Source of the DNA: Porphyra umbilicalis | Lineage: Eukaryota; Rhodophyta; Bangiophyceae; Bangiales; Bangiaceae | Length of the DNA: 64,000 bases | Direction: 5' to 3' | NCBI GenBank assembly: GCA_002049455.2 | Contig: KV918891.1 | Location: 62,001-126,000, forward strand | Shown here: positions 1 to 10,084 of the stretch, piece after piece | Position numbering within the stretch: the stretch's first letter is position 1 | Layout of the letters: the number at the start of each line of letters is the position of its first letter | Notes under the pieces: generated by a model | What the model was told of the DNA's origin: nothing | Seen by the model: the letters and a program-made list of their open reading frames with translations, nothing else | Database searches by the model: none | Made by a program: the position numbers and the translations under genes

Positions 1-586
1 GCCCACCCTATATACCCATCTTCTCCGCCGGGGGGGGCACGGCCGTCACTGCCGCGCGCGCGGGCGCCCGGGGCGGCGCCCCACCCCCCCTTTCCCCTGC
101 ATTCCCGGTCCGGCCCGCCGCGCTCGGTGGCCACCGGCGGCCAAGCGGCGGGCAGGGGCACGGCGGGGGGGATCCCCAGTGGGATTGCCGGGAAGGGGCC
201 GCTGGCCGCGTCCCCCCCCCCCCCCCCGCTCCCCGGCCCAGGCCTCTCCCCTCTGAGCTCCCGCCACGCCCCCCTCTGCCCCTTCCCCCCCCCCCCCCCA
301 CAACCCGAAAAGATGGCCGGGAGGGGCCACCCCGCAAACAGGAGGGGGCAGCGGGTGGCCACCAGCGGAGTCTGCCCCCACTTCCCCCCCCAGCTGTGTG
401 TGTTGCCCCGTTGGTCGGGGGCACTCCCCCCCGCCCCCCAGCCACTGTTGCTGCCCCGTCGGATGAGCTGGCGGCGCGGCCGGGGGGGGAACGGGATCTC
501 GTGTGGGACGGCGGCAGCCTCTGCCCTTCCGTTACGTCCCCTTTTGGTGGTTGTCACCGTCCGGAATTGTTCCGGACGGTGGCGAC
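1..586. other. C/G-rich low-complexity flank, no gene seen
   Basis: Long C runs (for example around 216-230 and 288-300) create open frames on both strands with Pro/Gly/Arg-rich translations and no domain. A perfect 10-bp inverted repeat with a 3-nt loop (558-580, CCGTCCGGAA/TTCCGGACGG) lies just before the hAT-type element. I see no supported gene. Confidence 0.6.
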
Positions 587-968
587 TAGGGTTGCTTAGA
601 ACGCCCGGGGCGTCGTTAAGGGCGTCGTTAAGGGCGTCACCAGGGCGTCATTTGGGCGTCGTGCGCCCCGAACGCCCTAACTCTAAAGGGCGTCAGCAAG
701 GCGTCGCGAAGAGATAGATTTCAGTGGGGTCTACATGATTCAGCATGTGGCGGCTGTGCACCTCGGTTGATGACATGCACCCGGTCTTGACACAAAAATG
801 ACATAAGAAATAAAAATATGGGTGCCACTTGACTGATATCACTCATACTGAGGGTGCTACTTGTGGCGTCGTGAGGGCGTTTTGGCTGCCTAATGGGGCG
901 TTAGTAAGGCGTCTTGTCCGTCGCGCGCCCCTGACGCCCCCGAAATAGGGGCGTCGTGTGCAACCCTA
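587..968. mobile_element. Non-autonomous hAT-like miniature element (382 bp)
   Basis: The left end TAGGGTTGC and right end GCAACCCTA form an inverted terminus that extends imperfectly to about 20 bp (15 of 20 positions match, including ACGCCC). The 8 bases GTGGCGAC lie directly outside both ends (579-586 and 969-976) and form a perfect 8-bp target duplication, the length made by hAT transposases. Inside there is no ORF of note. Both subterminal zones carry clusters of GGGCGTC-like motifs (about 607-680 and 860-960), as expected of subterminal transposase-binding repeats in hAT elements. Assignment to hAT rests on TSD length and TIR style; the mobilising transposase is not identified. Confidence 0.82.
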
Positions 969-2130
969 GTGGCGACTCAGGCACCCACGCTTTGGGGAAG
1001 TTAAACCGGGGCTCTAGCCGATTCGGAGCCCAGATCTGATCGGTAGAGCCCGCCGTGGGGGACAGCTGGACCCGACCGGACCGGGCTAGGGGGCCGACAC
1101 GAACGTAAGAGGCGGTGCGTGCGCGCCCCTCACCTCACAAGTCCATCTGGTATCTACGTCCGTTGATTTTCAGCCTTCCCACCCGCCATCCCTCGAGGGT
1201 CACTGGGTAGACGCGTCTACCCATCCTTCGATTTTCACGCCGAGCCTTTGTTACCAATTGCTCATCTCTCTTTGTATGTTTCTCCTTTTCTATTATGTTT
1301 ATGGCGCAGCCCAACATTAAATTTATCGCCACTGGCTCTGCGCGCCTTTACCAGTAACCGGGACGGCGGCTGCTCCCATGGGTGGCTGTGTGCCGTCGCG
1401 GCCGCGTCAGCACACGCGTCGGTTGGCCCGCCGCCTCCGGCCGGCGCCGCAGCCCAGGTAAAATCCCGGGACGGATACAGAGACAGATCACCCGCAGGAA
1501 ACCAGCTGTACCCTACTGCAGTCTTTAGAGCACCTCCACCGGTGCCCATCCAAAGCCAAACCCAACGGCCACGTTGTGCAACGTGGACGCTTTTGACAGG
1601 CCATCCAAACGCCCATCCAAAGACAGAAGCGTCACAGCTCAAGCAACGCCGCGATTACTGGCGATGAGGGTCGCTCAGAGACGTAGCATCTTGAGTCGGG
1701 CACACTTCGAGGTGACCTTGGTTACGTTCCATTCTCGCTGTTCTCGCGACTATCTGGTCGCCACATGTCAGAGTTTCTATTGGCGTAGGTTGGCTCTTCG
1801 TGTGGATCGGATCCAAAACCAGCATCCAAACAGGCCTGTTTGGATGCTTGTTTTGGATTGCAGGCGCCTGAAGCTCCTGTCTGATATGGACGGTCCACTA
1901 TGAAGACCAACCATGACAACCTTCTCTCGCGCGTCCCCACAGTAGCCAGGGGCACCGCAATGACCGATCACCCCGCGGCAACAACCGGACGCCCAGCCGC
2001 TCCCACACCCACACCGCCACCCGCCAAAGCAGCGGTCGTGCACAAACACGACCGCCGGCACACCCCTCCACGGCCCATGCACGCCGTGGCCGGCCACGAA
2101 GACGGCTGGCAGCGACGACGGAGGAGGTCG
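969..2130. other. Intergenic DNA with a degenerate MITE-like stretch
   Basis: No gene is supported. From about 1540 to 1880 the sequence shares motifs with the MITE at 38130-38681: CCCAACGGCCACGT near 1561, TCGCCAC..GTCAG..TATTGGCGT near 1757-1786, and AAACAGGCCTGTTTGGA near 1828. It is therefore probably an old relative. The rest is unassigned. Confidence 0.4.
1811..1858. repeat. 48-nt near-perfect palindrome
   Basis: The core 1822-1847 (GCATCCAAACAGG then CCTGTTTGGATGC) is a perfect spacer-free palindrome. The flanking arms ATCCAAAACCA and TTGTTTTGGAT extend it to 48 nt with one mismatched pair. It could extrude as a cruciform and probably derives from a foldback MITE. Confidence 0.8.
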
Positions 2131-2259
2131 CGGTCACAGTGGCGGGCGGCCGCGATGGAGGCGGTAGCGGGCAAGAGTGGCGGCAGCAGGCGGCCACGGT
2201 GGCCGCGGTGGGGGGCGAATGGAGGCGGCGGGGTCGAAAGTGGCCGTGGTGGCGTATAT

Positions 2260-2510
2260 TGCTGGTGGTGGTGGCGGGTATCGGTGGCGGTGGTGGGGGG
2301 CAACGGTGGTGGTGGTGGGTGACAATGGTGGTGGTGGTGCGGGGCAATGGTGGCGGTGGTGGGGGCCAAAGGTGGCGGTGGTGGGTGGCAAAAGTGGCGG
2401 TGGTTGAGGGCAAAGGTGGCGGTGGTGGAGGGCAAAGGTGGCAGTGGTGGCGCGCACAGGTGGCAGTGGTGGCGGGCAAAGGTGGCGGCGGTGGCGGACG
2501 GAGGCGGCGG
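2260..2510. repeat. GGN-rich minisatellite, unit about 24 bp
   Basis: Tandem degenerate units of the type GGTGGCGGTGGTGGGNGGCAAA repeat about ten times. Because the unit is a multiple of three, several frames stay open (Gly/Val/Ala repeats on +, His/Pro/Thr on -). These ORFs are treated as artefacts of the repeat. Confidence 0.8.
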
Positions 2511-2851
2511 CGGGAAGCGCCGCAAGTGCCATGTGATCTCGAGCAGACTGCACCGTCCGGGGGGGGGGCCGGTCAGGCCACGCTCCACCTCACAATTTTT
2601 GCCCCCAACTGCGCGTCCCCGTCACCTAAGCGGCCCTAACAATGGATCTTTCTAAATCCCAGGTCGTTCATCAGCGTCCTAGGTTGTCATTGGTTGATAC
2701 TAGGGATGATGCGAGAGAAGTTGCCTTCCCTCCTCCAACCAGCCAAGATTGCGACCGGCCGCCAGGAACGCAGCCACCGAACAAAATCCCCGAACTGAAT
2801 GAGATTCGTTCGCGAGTGCCTGAACAGGCCGGTGTGCTCGGCTTTCTGTTC

Positions 2852-3674
2852 CTCAGGGTCGTTCCGCACCGGGCGGCCAATGGCTGAGCGAAACCGTATA
2901 CCGCACACAGTCATTATTCGGTTAAATCCGTCCCGGTTATATCCACAGTGGATATAACCGGGCCGAAGAACGCACCACAGGCGCCGAGAGAACGGGGAAT
3001 GTGGACTGCAAACACATTTATGGTCCGCCTGTTGAGCTTATTCTCAGGTCGGGTCAACTTACACAATTCCGAGCTCATCCTGGAGGAAAGGAACGCAATG
3101 TTGCCCTCGCAGATTACCCGCCGGTCTGCCTGAAGGCGGACTGCTTGCCCAACAGGGCCAACGCTGAGCTCAGACGCCATCCTGATGACGTTCAGCCTGT
3201 TGTTGACAACGAAAAGTTGGACGTGTCTTCTCTAGTAGCCATGATGGCCCACACGACGCTGCAGCGCGAGTTCAAGAGCGTAAGCGGTCCGACCATGCGC
3301 AGGTGATGCGTCGCTGGGTGCTGGCTGAGACCGATGATGAGGCTGTCGATGAGGCGTTGACGTGGTTTTGGCTGGGGCGGACGATGAAGAGTGATGGGGC
3401 ATGGTGGGTTGGTACGAGGCACACTCTTGCGTGATCAGGTTCTGCCCAGGCAAGTAAAATTGGATTTCATCTCGTCCGAGTTCCCCGTAAATGCTGTCTT
3501 TCGTACTTCTCTTTCTTCCCAGTAGTATTGAAATCACCTCACGGCAGCCGATCGCAAGTCGAGCCAGAGGGACCTAAGTACTGTCAGCGACTGTAAACAA
3601 ATGGCGATGGATATAACCGAATAATGACTGTACCGCGATACCGGCAAAAGAGCCCGGTGCGGAACGACCCTCAG
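2852..3674. mobile_element. Inverted-repeat element (~820 bp), class uncertain
   Basis: The first ~80 bp (CTCAGGGTCGTTCCGCACC..., with ACAGTCATTATTCGGTTA near 2907-2924) recur inverted at the right end (3595-3674). The match is near-perfect over the outer 23 bp and again over the CAGTCATTATTCGG block. The left arm ends in a perfect 31-nt palindrome (2932-2962). No coding capacity is evident between the arms and no target duplication could be read, so the superfamily is left open. Confidence 0.6.
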
Positions 3675-5156
3675 AAACTTGTGGCGACGACGCCCCCGAG
3701 CTTCCCCCCGGATCGGTGATACAACGGTGCACGGGCGGAGCGCCTCGGCGGCTATAGCCGCTGCGCCCCGCCGCGCCGCGCCCTCACCGGGGGCGGGGGC
3801 CCGCGGCGCTGGTGCTAGCAGCTGGCGGGCGCGGCGACGGGGGCCTCCTGCGCGGCCGGCCGGCTGCCAGTGGCTCGTCGCGGCGGGGGCGCTCGCGAGC
3901 GGGCGGGTTCTGTAAAGGCGCGCGTGTGAACCGGCCGGGGGTGCCCTGTTGCGCCGGCCCCTGTTGGCGGTGGGGAGGGGGGGGGGGAGGGTCGACGCGC
4001 CGGCAGCTCTCTGCCTTGTTGCGTCGTTTCCCGCGTCTGCCGGCCGGGAGTACCTCATGCCGCCCCCGAGGTCACGGGGGGGGGGGGGGGGAGGGGGGGA
4101 GGAGAGGACGTGGGCGGCTGCGCGCTGCCGGCCTATTGCTGCCGGGCCGCACCGCCCGGTGCCGCTGTGGGCTGCTGCGGTCGCTGGCCAGGGGGTGGGT
4201 GGGGGGGGTTACAGGGGGGCGGCGGGGGGCGGCGGGGGAAGGGGGGGGGGTGGGGGGGATGTGGTCCACCCACACGTCGGGTAGGGCGGCGGCGACGGCT
4301 GCCGCCCCATGCATGGGCGGGGGGGGGGGGCGGTCGTCTGAAGCGACGGGGGTGGCGGCGGGGGGGGGTGAGTCGGCGGCCGCGGTGGCGGGGGGTGTCG
4401 ACGGTGAGGCGCCTGGTTGGTGGGGGTGGGGCTGGTTGGGAGGAGGGTGCGGTCTCTGGGGGGTGTTGGCTGGAGGGGGGGCGGGCGAACACCAGTGCCC
4501 TTCCACGTCGCCGTGATGGCGCGGGCGTGAGGGGCGGCACGGGGCGGCACCTGCCCCGTGGCCCAGGCGCCGCGGCTGGCCACGCAGTGCCACCCCCCCC
4601 CCCGTGGCACCGCGCATTCATGCGATGCTTGTTCGTGCGCTCGCCGTGCTTCTTCTTTCTGCTGGTGCTCTTGCTAGGGCGCTGGGAGGCAGCGCCGGTC
4701 TCGACCGATCCATCGCTTCGCAACACGGCCCTCTCCACGACGTTGCATCAGCAGAGACGTGATGTGCTGATCTTTCTTGCCTGCTGTTCTTTCTTTCCTC
4801 CCTTTGTTGTCCTTTCCATACACGGGAGGCAGGCACCAAGTCGATACCAGACAGCCTGCCACGACGGGGTCGAGACTCTCGAGTCGGCAAGCGCCCCTCT
4901 CATTTTACAAATTAGGAATAATGCAACAATAGGGCTGTTAACCTAAGCTGTTACCTTATCTGCGATAAGGGGCTCTTATGTTTGATTATAACGGGGCACC
5001 TCGAGGACGCTCGTTATCCGTATCGTTATGATGGAGAATCCAGGAGTTTGATTTTTGAAATAAAACTTGAAACCAACTTCTCTCGCATCATATAAGCCCG
5101 GCAGCAGGATGTACGGTGGAGGTGGTTACAGCTGTGGTGGGGGGGGGGGGGGGCGG
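3675..5156. other. G-rich low-complexity DNA, no gene seen
   Basis: Long G tracts (about 3976-3990, 4077-4095, 4229-4260, 4319-4330, 5139-5153) give Gly/Arg or Pro/His shadow ORFs. The more balanced part, 4620-5100, shows no recognisable protein. I see nothing that can be called a gene. Confidence 0.55.
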
Positions 5157-5161
5157 CGTCT

Positions 5162-5423
5162 TGTTCGGCCTGACGGCCACGGCCAACGATGGCACGTGCC
5201 GACCGCCATCGAGCCAATGGGCGGCGAGATTGTGAGTGACGAGATTGCGTGACAGGACTTGTGACAGCGGGACTGGAGGGAATTGTGATGCGTGTCAGCG
5301 AGGGTCGGCGATTGGTGACGGGTGATTCCCCAGTGGCCCGCGGGGCCGCTAGAGGGGAGATATGAGGTGGCTGTGGCGCCGCCACGGCCATCCATCGTAA
5401 ACGACAACGTGCACGACTTGACA
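5162..5423 (+). repeat. 5' LTR of the Copia element
   Basis: It starts TGTTCGGCCTGACGG and ends TTGACA and is 262 bp long. It lacks 5 bp present near the start of the 3' copy. It matches the 3' LTR over its full length. Confidence 0.92.
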
Positions 5424-5581
5424 GGTTATGGGCCCAGAGCCGACGGCGACGATCCAAACGCCGCCGTCTTGACCACTGTGCCCGGTTCGGCACTTCCCTC
5501 CCCGCACGTTCAAATCCCCTGCCCTCTCCCCGACACGCACCAACGACCTGATCCAGATTTGAGTGACCCGGCCCGGGTACG

Positions 5582-6210
5582 ATGGCAGACCCGACTCATT
5601 CTGAGTCTAACGAGTTCCGGGTCGAGAAACTGAACAATGACTACGCGACCTGGGCGGTCCTTTTCCAAGCCAGTCTCGAAGACAAGGAGCTCTGGGAGGC
5701 GATCGCTGACCCCCAGCCCAACGCGGAGGTGGACGCGGCCGGCGCCGCGGCGTGGGCCAAGAAAGACTGGCGCGCTTTCGGCCGCCTGAAGATGAGCGTG
5801 GCGCTGCACCACCTCCCCACTGTGCAGGCGTGCACCAGTGCCAAGGCGGGGTGGGACGCGCTGGAAGCGGCGTTTACGACCAAGAACAACGCGCGGCGAT
5901 TGCAGCTGACCCAGGAGTTTGCACTTCTCAAGATGAAGCCGGGCGAGACGCTGCTCGGATACTCGGGGCGGACCAAGAAGCTCCAACTGGAGATGGCCGC
6001 GACAGGCCACCCCTACGACGACAACTCGGTGCTGATCCACTTCCTCAATGGCCTACCCGACGAGTACAAGATGGAGAAGAAGATGCTGGTTCACCAGGGC
6101 CAAGACACCCCGCTGCGGTGGGATGCGGAAATGCCGATGCTCTACCCCGTCGAAACCGAGACCACGTTGGCGACAGCCGCCAAGGAAGGCCCGTCCGTCG
6201 GCGGGTGGTC
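5582..6210 (+). CDS. gag: Copia gag
   Basis: Gag is the structural protein of the intracellular virus-like particle. The reading frame opens with MADPTHSESNEF at the first good ATG after the leader and runs about 205 residues before the frame changes. It shows the plant/algal Copia gag pattern: a WAVLFQASLEDKELWEAI-like helix near residue 25, then helices around LTQEFALLKMKPGETL and HFLNGLPDEY typical of the UBN2/gag family. The zinc knuckle that completes gag lies in the next frame (-1), so a frameshift is needed near 6190-6210. That could be programmed or, more likely, a one-base indel, since many Copia elements encode gag-pol in one frame. Confidence 0.85.
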
Positions 6211-9200
6211 TGCTGGAACTGTGGCGTCAGGGGCCACTACGCGCGGCAGTGCAAGAAGGGTGGCGCCGACCGCCCGCCGAGTGCTGGCGGTCCATCGGCC
6301 AGCTTTATGGCCGTTGCCAACCGACAACACCGCCGGAACGTGTCCGAAATGCCCACCGACGAGGTTATCTCCGAGGTTGTCGACGCCAACCCGGTGCCGT
6401 TCACGCCTTTGTCGACTCATTCCGCCTCTGTGGTCGGCGCCCGCTCCGGTGGTGCACCTCCGCGCACGGCGTGGATGATTGACTCTGGCGCCACCAACCA
6501 CATGCAGATCACGCGCTCTGGCTTCACGACGTACGCCCCGACACCGTCGGATGTGACCATTGCCAACGGTGAGTCCCTACACGCGCCGGGGCACGGCTCC
6601 GTCACACTGTCTACCAGCCTGGGTGGTGTTGTGACCCTTGGTCACGCCCTGTACGTGCTCGGCATCACTGTCAACCTGCTGTCTGTACGGGCGATGGCCA
6701 AGCGCGGCAATGTCACGTTCGAGGGCGACACCGTGACGATTGAGCAGGACGGCCGCGTCGTCGCCCTGGGGCGCGTCGACGACAACGACCAGTACATGTT
6801 TGAGGGCGCCACGATCAACCCGACGGCCATGTCCGCGCGCGCTCCTCGCCCCGTCGTCCCGCCTGCTGCCGTGCCGTCGGCCGCAGTCGCCTATGGCAAG
6901 GTCGGCCTCGTAGGCCACCTGTGGCACCGCCGGATGGGCCACCTTGGCAATGCAGATGTGGCCAAGCTAGCCAAGCTCGTGACCGGGATGACGCTCCAGG
7001 CCTCTGAAGTCAAGGCTGTGGAGGGGGCGCCATGCGTACCGTGCGTCGAGGCGCGCATGACACACCGCCCGCACGACACCGACCACACCGAGACAGTCAA
7101 GCTAGAGAAGCTGCACGTGGACCTCTTCGGGCCGTTAGACCCCTCTGAGGGCGGCGTGGTGCACTTCATGTCTGCCCTCGATGACAACACCGAGATGGGG
7201 TTCGCCACCCCCTTGAAATGGAAGGCCGACGCCGGCCGGGCGTTGCAAGATTGGATCAAGCACCTGGAGTTGCAGACGGGGCTCAAGGTCAAGACCCTCC
7301 GGTGTAACGGGGCGGGGGAGCTTGTTGGCAGAGCAGATATGCAGGCGTTCTTCAAGCGGACGGGCCTCAAAGTCGAGACTTCCGCCCCCTACACGCCCCA
7401 GATGAACGGCAAGGCCGAGCGCCTCAACCGCACTATAGTCGAGCGGCTGCGTGCTGTCCTGTTGGAGTACAGGTTGGACAAGGCGCTGTGGGCGGAGATC
7501 TTGATGGCCTTGTTCTTTCTGCGCAACCGCTCCCCGTCGTCCGACGGCACGACCACATCGTACGAGCGATTCTACGGCTCGAAGCCGGACGTGTCCCACT
7601 TCAAAGTCCTGGGGAGCACCGCATACGCGTTTCAGCCCCGGGGTTCCACCTCCAAGCTCGCTGCTCGTACGCTGCTCGGCACCGTCGTTGGCTACGCGGC
7701 CGGCGGCCATGCCCTGCGGATCCGGTCGTCGGCCACCGGCAAGATCCTAGTCCGCCGCGACGTGGTGGCGGACGAGACCCTGCCCAGCACGCCCGTCAGC
7801 CCCAGTGCCCTTCCCGTGTGCCTGTACCTGCCCGAGCACTGGTCGGACAGCGCTTCCACGGGTAGTTTGAGTGGGGATGACGGGGGAGACGTGGGCGTGC
7901 CTGGGCCGGCGGACGTGCCTGGAGATATGCTGCGTAAGGACGAGCCCGCCGCAAGCGGCATCGATGCGCCGACGGCTACGGAGTCATCCCCCCAGGATCA
8001 GGGCGACGACGGCCCTGTCACCTCATCCGACATGGCCACGGCCGCGGCGCCCGCTGCGGGCCACGACTACTTCCTCCGGCACCGGGCCGCATCGGACAAG
8101 TCAAGCTCGGCCGCAATGGTGGCGACCGGTGTCCCCTCGCCGGCGTCGCTGCTGCCCATGACGGTCGACGAGGGCATCGCACGCCCCAACTGGAACGCGG
8201 CGCACCCGAAGACTCGCGCTGAGGCGCTTACTTGCCCCGACGCATTCCTCTGGCAGGAGGCCATGGACTCAGAGATGGACGGCCTGCGTGCCGCCAAGGC
8301 ATGGGAGCTCATGGAACTGCCGCGTGGCGCGATGGTGACGGGGGGCCGTTTGGTCTTTGCCTATAAGCGGGACGCCGACGGCACCGTCATGCGGTAAAAG
8401 GCGCGCTACGTGGCGCAAGGGTACACACAGCGATCGGGAATCGACTACAACGACGTGTGGGCGCCGTGCCCCGCCCTGGCGACGGTCCGCGCGGTCCTGT
8501 CGTTGGTAGCCGCCCAAGACCTAGAAATGCACATCGTGGACATCAAAGCAGCATACCTCAACGCGCCAATGGACGTGCCAGTGTACATCAACCTACCTGA
8601 GGGCTACAAGGAGGGGCGCGACGGTACAGTCGCTCTCCTGCGTCAAGCACTGTACGGCTGCAAGCAGGCGGGGAGCCTGTGGGGCGACCACGTTCACGCG
8701 ACCCTGACGAAGGCTGGGGCAGTGCGATCCACGGCTGACCCAACGCTTTACATCTGGGCTCATTCCGACCATGGCACCATCCGCATCCTCGTCCACGTGA
8801 ACGACATCGCAATCACAGCGAGGACGCTGCAGGGCGCCAGCGACACCAAGGGGGTCATTTTGACAACCTACAAGGGGCGTGACCTCGGAGCAGCAACGAC
8901 CTTCCTGGGTATGAAGCTCGAGCGGGATCGGGCCGCCGGCACGCTCAAGCTCAGCTGCCCGGGAGTAAAGATGGCCCTGCTTAACGAGTTCGGCATGACC
9001 GAGGCCAAGCCCAACAAGCAGCCCATGGCAGCCGGTACTACCCCGCTTCGCTCTGGGGAGAACCTCCTCGCGGACGGTAAGCGGTACGCCGAGCTCATCG
9101 GTAGCCTGCTGTACTTGTCGACATCCACGCGACCGGACATTGCCTACGCCGCCGGGGTGCTTGCGCGCTACATGGCAAGCCCCGAGGACGATCACTGGCG

Positions 9201-9771
9201 GGCGGCCAAGGGTGTGCTCGGTTACCTAGCTGGCACCCCGACTGACGGGCTATTGTACCAAGCGGGGGACCGCATCGCTGGTGCTGTCGATGCCGACCAT
9301 GGTAGTTGCCGAGACACGCGCCGGTCGACCACTGGCTGGGTGTTCACGTGGAATGGGGCAGCCGTATCGTGGGCCAGCAAGAGGCAGCCGACGGTGTCAA
9401 CCTCCACGGCAGAGGCTGAGTATGTGGCAGCGGCGGCGCCAACCCGGGAGGAGCTCTGGCTACGGAAGCTGATGGCCGACCTCGGGGAGCCGCCCGCACC
9501 CATCCGGATCGCAGAGGACAACCAGGCATGTCTCGCCCTCATCTCCAACCCCGAGACGACGGGGCGTGCCAAACACATTGACATTGCGCACCACATGGCG
9601 CGTGAGCGGGCTGCCATGGGCGAGGTCGCGTTCCACTACACCCCCGGCGCAGAGATGATAGCGGACGGCCTCACCAAGGCTCTGGCGGGGTCAGCCTTCA
9701 TCGCCTTCCGTGACGGCATGGGCATGTACGCGGTAAAACCGGCCGGGGGCGAGCACTCGAAGCGCCTCTGA
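6196..9771 (+). pseudogene. pol: Copia pol polyprotein, inactivated
   Basis: Domains appear in order: zinc knuckle CWNCGVRGHYARQC (6211-6252), protease with DSGA (6481-6492), a pre-integrase HLWHRRMGH motif (about 6918), integrase, reverse transcriptase and RNase H, ending TGA at 9769. Integrase keeps D (codon 7120) and E in NGKAER (codon 7417). The middle catalytic Asp, normally in a SDNGGE-type motif, reads Asn (codon 7306, RCNGAGE). In reverse transcriptase the D of DIKAAYLNA is present (8539), but the YVDD box reads HVND (Asn codon 8800). An in-frame TAA at 8395-8397 cuts the protein just before the conserved KARYVAQGYTQ. RNase H residues (VDAD, AEAEY, EDNQ, MIADG) are intact. Three independent defects argue that the copy cannot move itself. 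Confidence 0.93.
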
Positions 9772-9812
9772 CCAACAGCGGACCAGCCATGCAGGCCGCG
9801 GCCGTGGGGGAG

Positions 9813-10079
9813 TGTTAGGCGTGGCCTGACGGCCACGGCCAACGATGGCACGTGCCGACCGCCATCGAGCCGATGGGCGGCGAGATTGTGAGTGACGGGA
9901 TTGCGTGACAGGACTTGTGACAGCGGGACTGGAGGGAATTGTGATGCGTGTCAGCGAGGGTCGGCGATTGGTGACGGGTGATTCCCCAGTGGCCCGCGGG
10001 GCCGCTAGAGGGGAGATATGAGGTGGCTGTGGCGCCGCCCCGGCCATCCATCGTAAACGACAAAGTGGACGACTTGACA
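9813..10079 (+). repeat. 3' LTR of the Copia element
   Basis: It starts TGTTAGGCGTGGCCTG right after the purine tract and ends TTGACA. It differs from the 5' LTR by a 5-bp indel near the start and about six substitutions. Confidence 0.92.
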
Positions 10080-10084
10080 CGTCT

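Larger units (their letters stand above)
5162..10079 (+). mobile_element. Complete Ty1/Copia LTR retrotransposon
   Basis: The element is bounded by two LTRs of the TG...CA type and by the perfect 5-bp duplication CGTCT at 5157-5161 and 10080-10084. Between them are a gag-pol region in Copia order (gag, zinc knuckle, protease, integrase, reverse transcriptase, RNase H) and a purine-rich tract (GTGGGGGAG) directly before the 3' LTR. A weak primer-binding site ending CCCAGAGCC follows the 5' LTR, reminiscent of initiator tRNA-Met priming. The LTRs differ at about six positions plus one 5-bp indel, so insertion is fairly recent. The coding region is nevertheless inactivated (see the pol entry). 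Confidence 0.95.

Noticed and set aside
2134..2639. Repeat proteins (Val/Gly on +, His/Pro/Thr on -)
   Set aside because: Direct by-products of a 24-bp minisatellite.
4921..5060. Possible tRNA or small RNA in the short stem-rich AT-balanced stretch
   Set aside because: Stems such as CCTTATCTGCGATAAGG occur, but no cloverleaf with a recognisable anticodon arm and T-loop could be built.
6577..9195. Minus-strand ORFs inside Copia pol
   Set aside because: Antisense shadows of a domain-proven + strand gene in GC-rich DNA.
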